From contig NZ_CP053835.1 in the NCBI RefSeq assembly GCF_013201725.1, forward strand, positions 2,046,001 through 2,110,000: 64,000 bases of DNA, given 5' to 3'. Numbering within the stretch: position 1 is the first letter of the stretch; each line of letters begins with the position of its first letter. The DNA comes from Arcobacter defluvii. Lineage in GTDB: Bacteria; Campylobacterota; Campylobacteria; Campylobacterales; Arcobacteraceae. The notes beneath the pieces are model-generated. The model saw only the letters and a program-made list of their open reading frames with translations, ran no database searches and was not told where the DNA came from. Below are positions 28,400 through 36,840 of this stretch, piece by piece. Both the position numbers and the translations under genes were made by a program.

Positions 28400-29133
28400 C
28401 AATATATCGCTTTTCTAAGTAGTTTTATAAATTCAAGAGCCTTTTCATTATCACCATGAACACAAACTGAATCAGTTTTTAAAAATAGTTTTTGCCCACT
28501 TAAACTATATAAAAAACCTTTATCCTTTAGATTTTTTATTCTATTTACAACTTCTAATTCATCATGAATTACTGCATTTTCATTCATTCTTGATACTAAA
28601 CTTCCATCATCATTATAATTTCTATCTGCAAATACTTCATAAATTAAATTTATAGAATATAATTTTGATATATGTTCATAAGCTTCATTTTTTGCTCCTG
28701 ATAAAATCATCAATTTTATATTTTTATCAAAAGATGAAATTGCATTTAAAACTGCTTTAAAAATATTTTCATCTCTCATCATATCATTGTAAAGTGCACC
28801 ATGAGGTTTTACATAAGAAACAGCTGTTCCTTGAGCTTTACAAAAAGCACTTAAAGCTCCTAATTGATACAAAATTATTGATTTTATCTCTTCAAGTGAA
28901 CAAAGTATACTTCTTCTTCCAAAACCAACTAAATCTTGATATGAAGGATGTGCACCTATTGTAACATTATGTTTTTTTGCTAAAGTTACAGATCTATTCA
29001 TTGTAACTGAGTCACTTGCATGGAAACCACAAGCTAAATTTGCCATATCAATAAATGGCATAATTTCCTCATCATTTCCCATTTTCCAAATACCAAAACT
29101 CTCACCCATATCACAATTTAATTTTATGTTCAT
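28399..29133 (-). CDS. pxpA: 5-oxoprolinase subunit A (LamB/YcsF family)
   Basis: 244 residues, family length about 250. Motifs: LNCDMGESFGIWKMG at the start, NLACGFHASD, TIGAHPSYQDLVGFGRR, VSYVKPHGALYNDM and EVFADRNYNDDGSLVSR. Binds and opens 5-oxoproline with PxpBC. Good AAAGGTAA ribosome site. First of the pxpABC set; preceded 9 bases upstream by an unknown ORF on the same strand. Confidence 0.95.
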   Translation of the reverse strand: MNIKLNCDMGESFGIWKMGNDEEIMPFIDMANLACGFHASDSVTMNRSVTLAKKHNVTIGAHPSYQDLVGFGRRSILCSLEEIKSIILYQLGALSAFCKAQGTAVSYVKPHGALYNDMMRDENIFKAVLNAISSFDKNIKLMILSGAKNEAYEHISKLYSINLIYEVFADRNYNDDGSLVSRMNENAVIHDELEVVNRIKNLKDKGFLYSLSGQKLFLKTDSVCVHGDNEKALEFIKLLRKAIY

Positions 29134-29142
29134 AATTTACCT

Positions 29143-29583
29143 TTAATACTGATACATATGATATTTTTTATTTTCAGCTGCTTTTCTTTCTTCTATTTTT
29201 TTATAAATATTTAAAGCTTTTTCTTTTTCATCTTCGTTCACTTCTTTTGACAAATACTCTTTTACAATACTATCTAAAACTAAGATATAAACTATACAAT
29301 TTAATTTTAAAGAGTCTTCATTTTTCATCAATTTATCCAAATCAATAGCATAAACAGCTTCACTAAAAGTAAAAAATAGCCTTTGTTTTACATCTTTAAG
29401 TCTATATGAATAACCTAAAATTGTATAAAAGTTCTCTTCAAACTCTTTATCAAAATTTAAAGTTTTTAATTCATTTGAAAAAAAAGATATTTTTTCACCA
29501 TATTTATTTGCTATTTCATCTGCTTCAACAACTCTATTTTTAAAATAATAAATAAAGTTACAAATCTCTTCTATTAGTTCTAT
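29143..29583 (-). CDS. Hypothetical helical protein without a standard start codon
   Basis: 146 residues if begun at ATA 29583. The only standard start in frame is TTG at 29340, which would give 65 residues. However, 81 further codons upstream are open and read as ordinary protein (for example EADEIANKYGEKIS, FDKEFEENFYTILG), with AAAGGA 6 bases before the ATA and a stop codon 30 bases further up. Mostly helical, charged, no signal or membrane segment. Either translation starts at ATA, or a start codon has been lost. Nine bases before pxpA, so probably in the same operon. Function unknown. Confidence 0.55.
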   Translation of the reverse strand: MELIEEICNFIYYFKNRVVEADEIANKYGEKISFFSNELKTLNFDKEFEENFYTILGYSYRLKDVKQRLFFTFSEAVYAIDLDKLMKNEDSLKLNCIVYILVLDSIVKEYLSKEVNEDEKEKALNIYKKIEERKAAENKKYHMYQY

Positions 29584-29663
29584 TTTATATCCTTTTTCAC
29601 AATTATTACATCTACTCTATTATATAATGAAATATATAAAATACAAAAAAATTAGGAAAAATC

Positions 29664-30503
29664 ATGAAAAAATCAATTATAGCTTCAACTCTAATTCTTA
29701 GTGCTTCACTTTCATTTGCTTTAGATTTTGGTTCTATTGCAAAAGGTGTTTTAGATACAGTGGCAACTGAAAAACAAACAACTACTACTGAAGAAACTTC
29801 AAAAGCTCCAGCAACTACAAATACAACAAAATCAAATTTAAGTGATTCAACTGTTTCAAGTGGCTTAAAAGAGGCATTAAAAACAGGTGTTACTTATGCA
29901 ACTACTCAATTAGGTAAAGATAATGGTTACTTAAATAATAGTGCGGTTAAAATACCACTTCCTGATAATCTTGCAAAAGCTGAAACTCTTATAAGAAGTG
30001 CAGGTGGAAATAAAATAGCAGATGATTTAATAAACTCTATGAATACAGCCGCTTCAAAAGCAGCACCAAAAACAGCAGAAATTTTTGTAGATGCAATCGA
30101 TAAGATGAGTTTAACTGATGCACAAAATATTTTATCAGGTAGCAATGATGCAGCGACACAATATTTCAAGAAGAATACAAGTGACTCTTTAAAGAAAGCA
30201 ATTACTCCAATTATTCAAGAAACAATGAAAGAAAACAATGTTGCAAGTTATTATGATATGGCAAATAATTTATATAAAACAAATGCAAAAGGATTAGTTG
30301 AAAACAGTTCTGTTATGGGAATGGCAAAAAGTTTTGGTGTTGATTCATATCTTCCAGCTAGCTCAGATGAAAGTCTAGATGAATTTGTTACAAACAAAGC
30401 AATTGAAGGTTTATTTACAATGATAGCTCAAAAAGAAGCTGCAATTAGATCAAATCCTGTTGAACAAACTTCTTCAATCTTAAAACAAGTATTTGGAAAC
30501 TAA
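29664..30503 (+). CDS. Exported DUF4197 family protein
   Basis: 279 residues. Signal peptide MKKSIIASTLILSASLSFA with cleavage after SFA; a Thr/Ser-rich low-complexity linker (about 33-60) is followed by the conserved DUF4197 body: SGLKEALKTGVTYAT, GYLNNSAVKIPLP, ADDLINSMNTAASKAAP and a C-terminal GLFTMIAQKEAAIRSNP. Predicted periplasmic or envelope protein; molecular function unknown in the family. A TATAAT stands 36 bases before the ATG. Ends in a strong terminator. Confidence 0.88.
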   Translation: MKKSIIASTLILSASLSFALDFGSIAKGVLDTVATEKQTTTTEETSKAPATTNTTKSNLSDSTVSSGLKEALKTGVTYATTQLGKDNGYLNNSAVKIPLPDNLAKAETLIRSAGGNKIADDLINSMNTAASKAAPKTAEIFVDAIDKMSLTDAQNILSGSNDAATQYFKKNTSDSLKKAITPIIQETMKENNVASYYDMANNLYKTNAKGLVENSSVMGMAKSFGVDSYLPASSDESLDEFVTNKAIEGLFTMIAQKEAAIRSNPVEQTSSILKQVFGN

Positions 30504-30521
30504 GAGGTTACCTCTTAGTTT
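30497..30521. terminator. Terminator hairpin between convergent genes
   Basis: AAACTAAGAGG, loop TTA, CCTCTTAGTTT: an 11-bp stem spanning the DUF4197 stop and the end of the convergent hypothetical gene. Confidence 0.75.
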
Positions 30522-31090
30522 GAAATAGCAAAATAACTATTCATAGCATTATTTTTTACTAAACTTATATTTATATCCAAAGAAACATCTTTATTTTTTT
30601 CATATTCATACTTATAATCTTTTTTAAAATTTCTTAATAAATTTTCATAAAGTTCAGATTTTTTATCTATAACAAATATTTCTTTATTTACTTCATAAAT
30701 ATAGATAATATTTAAAATATAGCTATCATCTATTTTATATGTCAAAAATTCATAATGACTAAATTCAAACTTTTCTAGTAAATCCATCTTTTTAGCCCTG
30801 ATTTTCTCTTTTAGTAAACTAATAAAAAAACCTAAAGCTTGACCATTCCAACAGACATCACTATCAGTGTGAATGTACTCTAAATATATACTATCTGCAC
30901 TCAAAGTATATGCTTCTAAAATATAAGAGTCATATCTTGTTTTTGTCTCAACATTTATAACTGGATATTTATAAAAACTATCGGTATCCACTTTGAATTT
31001 TAATTCATTTTCTTCAAGGCTAAAATAAGGACGAGATAATATTGTAATTGTTTTAAAAACTGATTTTAAAGCATCTTTTACCATACCCAT
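30515..31090 (-). CDS. Hypothetical protein
   Basis: 191 residues, not recognised. No signal peptide or membrane helix; beta-rich N-terminal half (ENELKFKVDTDSFYKYPVIN, YDSYILEAYTLSADSIYLEY) and a charged helical stretch (LLKEKIRAKKMDLLEKFEF). AAAGG lies 9 bases before the ATG. Stands alone between DUF4197 and the ABC export operon, with a 105-base gap upstream. Function unknown. Confidence 0.65.
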   Translation of the reverse strand: MGMVKDALKSVFKTITILSRPYFSLEENELKFKVDTDSFYKYPVINVETKTRYDSYILEAYTLSADSIYLEYIHTDSDVCWNGQALGFFISLLKEKIRAKKMDLLEKFEFSHYEFLTYKIDDSYILNIIYIYEVNKEIFVIDKKSELYENLLRNFKKDYKYEYEKNKDVSLDINISLVKNNAMNSYFAISN

Positions 31091-31195
31091 TTATCTAACC
31101 TTTTATTTAATTTTAAGAAATGTACTTTAACATAATAATTTCATTTATTCAAGGATATTAGTTAAAAATTGTGCAAAAATAATTAATTATAAAAA

Positions 31196-32320
31196 TTAAT
31201 TTTCCATTCCTAAACTTCTTTTAAATAAAATTAGAGTTAAACTAAAAAATACAGCTCCAATTACAAAAATTATTAACATCTTTTTCCAAATAATACTAAT
31301 TCCAGCACCTTTAAATAATATTGATTGAGATAAATCTACAAAGTGACTTGTTGGCATTAGTTGCATAAGATTTTGTAAAATCATTGGCATACTTTCAAAT
31401 GGTGTAATACTTCCTGAAAGTAACATCAAAGGTAAAATTGTCAAAATAAAAATCATTCCAAGTTGAGGCATATTTTGAGCAATAGTTCCCATAAATACTC
31501 CCATAGAAGTAGTTGCAAATAAAACCAAAAAAGTACATAATAAAAAAAGAGGAACCGAACCACTTAAAGGTATTTGTAAAACACCTTCAACAACAACCAA
31601 TAAACTAAAAGTCACACAAACTAAAATCACTAAACAAGCAGAAAATATTTTAGAAAGCATTATTTCAAATGCTCTTAAAGGCATAACTAAAAGATGTTCA
31701 ATTGTTCCATGTTCTCTTTCTCTAACCAAAGCAGCACCAGATAATAAAATAGAAATCATTACAATATTATTTATAATTTCATTTATACTTCCAAACCACA
31801 TACTTGTTAGATTTGGATTATATTTATATCTACTTACAACTTTTGGATTAGTACTACTTTCATAACTTCCTTTTAAAAAAGTTTGAACCTCTTGAGTTAT
31901 AATATTTTGAATATATCCTGAACCAATACCTGCTTGAGTCATTCTTGTTGCATCAATATTTACTAAAATATCAGGAGATATTCCAGATAACACATCCTTT
32001 TCAAAATCAGTTGGAATCATTATAATAAAAGTATAATATCCTGAATCCATTCTTTTATCAACTTCATCATAAGAAATCACTTCAGGTGTATTAAATCGTG
32101 GTTTGTAAAAAGCATCTATTATTCTATGTGAAAGTTCAGTTTTATCACTATCTACAAAAGCTATTGAAGCATTATGCAGTTCAGTTGATGTTTGAGTTCC
32201 ACCTATATAAATTGCAAATGAAAAAGAATAAATAACCAATAAAACCATCACTTTATCATAAAAAAGTGTTTTTAGCTCTTTTATACTTAAATTAAAAATA
32301 TTTAATATAGTTCTTATCAT
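31196..32320 (-). CDS. ABC-2 type permease, YhhJ-like
   Basis: 374 residues. One N-terminal membrane helix (about 22-40), a long extracytoplasmic domain (about 45-175), then five helices: the ABC-2/DrrB-type topology. Recognisable stretches are ALVREREHGTIEHLLVMPLRAFEIMLSK (described by its position, about 195-222) and ITPFESMPMILQNLMQLMP. Last gene of the operon TetR-HlyD-RbbA-YhhJ; its ATG shares a base with the rbbA-like stop. Same gene order as E. coli yhiI-rbbA-yhhJ. Substrate unknown; multidrug or envelope export is plausible. Confidence 0.88.
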   Translation of the reverse strand: MIRTILNIFNLSIKELKTLFYDKVMVLLVIYSFSFAIYIGGTQTSTELHNASIAFVDSDKTELSHRIIDAFYKPRFNTPEVISYDEVDKRMDSGYYTFIIMIPTDFEKDVLSGISPDILVNIDATRMTQAGIGSGYIQNIITQEVQTFLKGSYESSTNPKVVSRYKYNPNLTSMWFGSINEIINNIVMISILLSGAALVREREHGTIEHLLVMPLRAFEIMLSKIFSACLVILVCVTFSLLVVVEGVLQIPLSGSVPLFLLCTFLVLFATTSMGVFMGTIAQNMPQLGMIFILTILPLMLLSGSITPFESMPMILQNLMQLMPTSHFVDLSQSILFKGAGISIIWKKMLIIFVIGAVFFSLTLILFKRSLGMEN

Positions 32321-35049
32321 TATTTTTCCTGTTTTTTTAGAACTAATAAACTTAGCATTGTAATAACTATAGCTGCTGCAAATAAAGCAAAAAATTCAAG
32401 ATGTAATTCAGAAAAAGAGACATTTTTACTAAAAACTCCCCTACTTATATTTATAAAATAAGTAACTGGGAAAAAATCTCCTATAAATCTTCCAATTCCT
32501 TCAAGTGAACTAACAGGATCTTTCAATCCAGCAAATTGAACTGTTGGTAAAAGTGTAAAAATTGCTGTTCCTGCAAGTGCAGCTATTTGAGTTTGAGCAA
32601 AAGAAGACATCAAAAGTCCAATTCCAGTTGTACAAATAATATATAATAAAGCCGCTAAACTCAAAGTAATAAAACTACCTTTTAAAGGTACACCAAATGC
32701 AACTATAGCAAAGCCAACAAGTATAATAAAACTAATCATACTAACAACCACATAAGGCAATTGTTTTCCAAATAAAAATTCCAATTTAGTAACTGGTGTT
32801 GCATAAAAATTAGTGATAGAACCTAACTCTTTTTCTCTTACAACACTCAATGCCATTAAAATTGCTGGTATAAAAATCAATAACATCGGGATTACAGCGG
32901 GAACAATAGAATAAATACTTTTAAAATCTTGGTTATATCTATATCTTAAAATAATATTTGTATCAGATGTAATATCTATTCCAAAATTTTCTTTATAAAA
33001 ACTTTGTAAATAACTAATATGCAAACCTTGTACATAACCATGTATTGTTTCAGCTCTAAAAGGAAAAGAACCATCTATCCAAACAGCTATTTCTTCTGTA
33101 TAACCTTTTGTAAGATTTTTACCAAAATTTGGAGGTATTACAAAAGCAACACTAATCTCCCCTCTTTTCATTCTGTCATCTAATTCATCAAAAGAATTTA
33201 AAGCTTTCTCTTCTAAAAAATACCTTGAACCTGAAACATTTTCTATATAATGCCTACTTAATGGTGATTCATCTTGGTCTAAAACTGCAAATTTTAAATC
33301 TTCAACATCCATTGTTATTCCATATCCAATAACAAACATCAAAATTACAGTTCCTAAAAGTGCAAATGTAAGTCTAACCTTATCTCTTAATAACTCCAAT
33401 GATTCCCTATAGCTATAGCCAAAAACTCTTAAAAGACTAAAAGAACTACTATTTTGAGCTTTTTTTGAATTTTCATTAAAAACTAACTCTTCTACTTTTT
33501 CTTCAGTTGAATTTTTTTCTAAAGCATCTTCTAAATAAGATATAAATGCTTCTTCCAAACTATTTTTATTTTTTAATCTTACAAGTTCACTTGGACTATT
33601 TGTTATTAAAACCTTTCCTTGGTGCATCAAGGAAATTCTATCGCATCTTTCACCTTCATTCATAAAGTGCGTTGAGATAAATATAGTAACATTATCATTT
33701 CTTGATAAATCTATCAATAACTGCCAAAAATTATCTCTAGAAACTGGATCAACTCCTGAAGTTGGCTCATCTAAAATAAGCATTTTTGGTCTATGAATAA
33801 CTGCTGCTGCAAGAGAAAGTCTTTGTTTTATTCCCAAAGGTAGTTCATTTGCTAAATGATTTTTATACTCTTTTAAATCAAATTTTTCCAAAAGAGCATC
33901 TATTCTTTTTTCTTTATCTTCTTTTATATGAAAAAGTTTTGCATGTAATTCTAAATTTTCAAAAACTGATAATTCATTATATAAAGAGAAAGCTTGAGTC
34001 ATATATCCAACTTTTTCTCTCATTTGCAAAGAGTTATCTTTTACCTCTTCTCCAAAAAGTTTTGCATTACCACTTGTGGGAGAAAGTAATCCTGTAAGCA
34101 TCTTCATAGTTGTGGTTTTTCCACAACCATTTGAGCCTAAAAAACCAAAAATCTCTCCTTGTTTTATATTTAGATTTACATTATTTACAGCTATAAAATC
34201 TCCAAATTGCATAGTTAAATTTTGAGCTTCAATAGCATATATTTCTTCTTTATCTTCTTTTGGCGGAACTACTAATTTTTTATGACCTGCTCTTTTTTCA
34301 CTTGGTAAAAGTTCAATAAATGCTTCATCTATATTATCACATTGTGTTTTTTCTAATAACTCTTTTAGTGTTCCTTGCATCAAAACTTTTCCATCATCCA
34401 TAGCGATAATTGTGTCAAAACTAGCTGCTTCTTGCATATAAGCAGTTGCGATTAAAACACTCATTTTTTGATTTTTTTCTTTGATATTTGATATTAATTT
34501 CCAAAACTCTCTTCTTGAAAGTGGGTCAACTCCTGTTGTTGGTTCATCTAAAATCAAAAGTTCAGGGTCATGAATCAAAGCACAACAAAGTCCAAGTTTT
34601 TGTTTCATTCCACCAGAAAGTTTTCCTGCTGGTCTATCTTTAAATTGGAGCAAACCTGTGCTTTTTAGTAATTGTAAAATTCTTTGATTTCTCTCTTTTT
34701 TATCTTGTCCAAAAAGTCTTGCAAAAAACTCTATATTTTCATAAACAGATAAAGTCATATATAAATTTTTTCCTAAACCTTGTGGCATATAAGCAATTTT
34801 AGGACAAATCTCTTTTCTATATTTTTCGTTTTTTATATCTCCATTTAAAACTTCAACTTCACCCGTTTGGATTATTTTTACACCTGATAAGATAGATAAA
34901 AGTGTTGATTTTCCAACTCCATCAGGTCCAATAAAGCCTATCATTTTTCCAGCTTTAATATCTAAAGTAACATTATCAAGTGCAGTTACATCTGCATATT
35001 TATGAGAAAGATTTTTTACTTTAGCAATAAATTCACTCATTTTATTCAC
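32320..35049 (-). CDS. RbbA-like double ABC ATPase fused to ABC-2 permease
   Basis: 909 residues (E. coli RbbA 911). First ABC domain about 5-250: Walker A GPDGVGKST, signature LSGGMKQKL, Walker B LLILDEPTTGVDP. Second about 270-505: Walker A GSNGCGKTT, but signature LPLGIKQRL in place of LSGG, Walker B MLILDEPTSGVDP. The last 380 residues form an ABC-2 membrane domain with a large external loop and REKELGSITNFYATP. RbbA was first described as ribosome-associated; the operon context argues for export with the HlyD adaptor and YhhJ-like permease. Its start overlaps the HlyD gene by 8 bases. Confidence 0.9.
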   Translation of the reverse strand: MNKMSEFIAKVKNLSHKYADVTALDNVTLDIKAGKMIGFIGPDGVGKSTLLSILSGVKIIQTGEVEVLNGDIKNEKYRKEICPKIAYMPQGLGKNLYMTLSVYENIEFFARLFGQDKKERNQRILQLLKSTGLLQFKDRPAGKLSGGMKQKLGLCCALIHDPELLILDEPTTGVDPLSRREFWKLISNIKEKNQKMSVLIATAYMQEAASFDTIIAMDDGKVLMQGTLKELLEKTQCDNIDEAFIELLPSEKRAGHKKLVVPPKEDKEEIYAIEAQNLTMQFGDFIAVNNVNLNIKQGEIFGFLGSNGCGKTTTMKMLTGLLSPTSGNAKLFGEEVKDNSLQMREKVGYMTQAFSLYNELSVFENLELHAKLFHIKEDKEKRIDALLEKFDLKEYKNHLANELPLGIKQRLSLAAAVIHRPKMLILDEPTSGVDPVSRDNFWQLLIDLSRNDNVTIFISTHFMNEGERCDRISLMHQGKVLITNSPSELVRLKNKNSLEEAFISYLEDALEKNSTEEKVEELVFNENSKKAQNSSSFSLLRVFGYSYRESLELLRDKVRLTFALLGTVILMFVIGYGITMDVEDLKFAVLDQDESPLSRHYIENVSGSRYFLEEKALNSFDELDDRMKRGEISVAFVIPPNFGKNLTKGYTEEIAVWIDGSFPFRAETIHGYVQGLHISYLQSFYKENFGIDITSDTNIILRYRYNQDFKSIYSIVPAVIPMLLIFIPAILMALSVVREKELGSITNFYATPVTKLEFLFGKQLPYVVVSMISFIILVGFAIVAFGVPLKGSFITLSLAALLYIICTTGIGLLMSSFAQTQIAALAGTAIFTLLPTVQFAGLKDPVSSLEGIGRFIGDFFPVTYFINISRGVFSKNVSFSELHLEFFALFAAAIVITMLSLLVLKKQEK

Positions 35050-36028
35050 TTACTTTTTTAGGTAAATTATTTAAATTATTGGGCCAAGAAACGTTTTTAT
35101 CAAGTTTGATATAAGCAACTCCTGGTAATCCTGTTTTTATTCTGTCAAAATATTTTTCTAAAACATTTGAATCAATTTTTACTTTGATTCTAAACATAAG
35201 TTTTTCCCTTTCAGCTTGAGTTTCTATCTCTTTTGGAGTAAATTGTGCCAAAGGTGAAACAAATGTTACATGAGCTGGAATTGCGATATTTGGTATTGCA
35301 TCAAGTACAATTCTAGCTTCAGAACCAATATCAACAAGCCCTGCTTGTGAAGTTGGAAGAAAAATTGTCATATATGTATTCATTAAATCAAGAACAACTA
35401 AAACTTTCCCACCATTTGCAACTATTTCACCATTTTGAGCAATTTTATATAAAACTCTTCCTTTTACAGGTGAGTAAAGTTTTGAATCTTCGATATTTAC
35501 TTTTATAGTTTCTATTTGTGCGGCTGTTGCATTTATAGTTGACTGAGCACTTATAACTTGACTTTTAGCAGCAGTTAAAGCAGCTTGTGCAGTTTGATAT
35601 AAAGTTTCATTTTTTTGAAATTCTGCAAGAGGAATACTTTTTGTTTTATATAAAGAATTTGCTCTATCATAATCTTTTTTTGCAAGAGATAATTGACTTT
35701 GTTTTTCTTCAACTATTGCTAAAGCATAATTTTTATTTTCGATTGCTTGTTGTTCATAAGCCATTGCTTCTTGTAGTTTTGCATTTAACTCTTTTATATC
35801 AAGTCTTGCTAAAAGTTGATTTTCTTCAACTAAATCACCTTCTTCGGAATCTATATTTATCAATCTTCCTGATAATTTTGAAGAAATATCAACTTGAGTA
35901 GTTTCAATTCTTCCATTTCCACTTGCAAACCCTTCGGGTAAATTTGATTGTTTATTTATAAATGAATAAAAATAAATTGTAGCAAGAACTACTAATAACA
36001 ATAAAATAATAATTAATTTTTTCAACAT
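35042..36028 (-). CDS. HlyD-type membrane fusion/periplasmic adaptor protein (YhiI-like)
   Basis: 328 residues. One N-terminal membrane anchor (about 4-22), first lipoyl half (TTQVDISSKLSGRLINIDSEEGDLVEENQLLARLD by position about 42-77), a long coiled-coil hairpin (80-180), the second lipoyl half (SPVKGRVLYKIAQNGEIV) and a beta-barrel region. It would bridge the inner-membrane ABC pump to an outer-membrane channel, though no TolC-like gene is in the operon here. Nine bases after the TetR gene, eight-base overlap with the ATPase gene. Confidence 0.9.
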   Translation of the reverse strand: MLKKLIIILLLLVVLATIYFYSFINKQSNLPEGFASGNGRIETTQVDISSKLSGRLINIDSEEGDLVEENQLLARLDIKELNAKLQEAMAYEQQAIENKNYALAIVEEKQSQLSLAKKDYDRANSLYKTKSIPLAEFQKNETLYQTAQAALTAAKSQVISAQSTINATAAQIETIKVNIEDSKLYSPVKGRVLYKIAQNGEIVANGGKVLVVLDLMNTYMTIFLPTSQAGLVDIGSEARIVLDAIPNIAIPAHVTFVSPLAQFTPKEIETQAEREKLMFRIKVKIDSNVLEKYFDRIKTGLPGVAYIKLDKNVSWPNNLNNLPKKVSE

Positions 36029-36037
36029 CTTTTTCTC

Positions 36038-36637
36038 CTAATTTTCACATAAAGCATCTAATAAAATATTAGTTATAAACTCTTCTACATAATTTAATAT
36101 TTTAGTATCATTTTTATCAAAATCCTTAATATTATTCAACTTTAAAGGTGTCTTTTGCATTGAATAATATGAAGAAATTGTACCTATTATCATAGCTTTT
36201 AATTCATAAAAATCCATATCTTTATATTTTTCTTTTAAGTTTAATTGTGAAATGATTTGTTTCATTAAAACAAGTTCTTTTTCAATAGAATTTGGGATAT
36301 TGTTTTCTATTCCTAAATCAAAATTTGCCATTTCTCTTAATGTCAGGGGTATAATACTTGGATTATTACTGATAGTTTTTGTATATAGTTTTATGTATCT
36401 TTTAAATTTTTCTTTGGCTTCCAAAGAACTATTTAAAATCTCTTTTTTTTCTTCTTCATTTAATTCAATTATTGAAGAAATAACTTCATCATATAAATTT
36501 CGTTTATCTTTAAAGTGATAATAAATTGTAGCTTTATTTATTTTTAATTTATCTGCGAGCTTGTTCATACTCAAGACTGAATAGCCAAAGATTGCAAATT
36601 CCTCCGTTGCTACATCTAAGATGTGTTTTTTTGTCAT
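36038..36637 (-). CDS. TetR-family transcriptional regulator of the export operon
   Basis: 199 residues. N-terminal helix-turn-helix about 20-45 (LADKLKINKATIYYHFKDKRNLY, described by position), then an all-helical ligand/dimer domain. First gene of the TetR-HlyD-RbbA-YhhJ operon; a palindrome about 20 bases before its start is a likely operator, so it should repress its own operon until an unknown effector, perhaps the exported compound, binds. Confidence 0.9.
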   Translation of the reverse strand: MTKKHILDVATEEFAIFGYSVLSMNKLADKLKINKATIYYHFKDKRNLYDEVISSIIELNEEEKKEILNSSLEAKEKFKRYIKLYTKTISNNPSIIPLTLREMANFDLGIENNIPNSIEKELVLMKQIISQLNLKEKYKDMDFYELKAMIIGTISSYYSMQKTPLKLNNIKDFDKNDTKILNYVEEFITNILLDALCEN

Positions 36638-36656
36638 TAATTAATCCTATATTTTA

Positions 36657-36676
36657 TTAACTAACCGTTCGGTTAA
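36657..36676. promoter_or_regulatory. Probable TetR operator
   Basis: TTAACTAACCGTTCGGTTAA: AACCG, 2 bases, CGGTT inside a TTAA-flanked palindrome, 20 bases before the TetR gene start and also upstream of the divergent phosphate permease. It is the most GC-rich patch in this gap and matches the ACCG..CGGT style of many TetR operators. Confidence 0.7.
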
Positions 36677-36840
36677 TAAAAGTATAAAATAAAAAAGATT
36701 AAAATCATAATAAAATAATTAATCTTTGAATTAATTAATAGTTAAATTTAGGTCAAATCAATATAAAAACAATCAAAAATAATCTTATTAAATTAAATCA
36801 AGCAATTTTAAAAAATTTTTTATTGCATTAGGAAATAAAA

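Noticed and set aside
28399-28402. TTG start for pxpB one codon upstream
   Set aside because: The ATG overlapping the pxpA stop (TGATG) is the better coupled start; the TTG would add only one residue.
36638-36840. Riboswitch or pho-type box in the TetR/permease gap
   Set aside because: Apart from the TetR palindrome only low-complexity A/T sequence is visible; no Pho box-like repeats.
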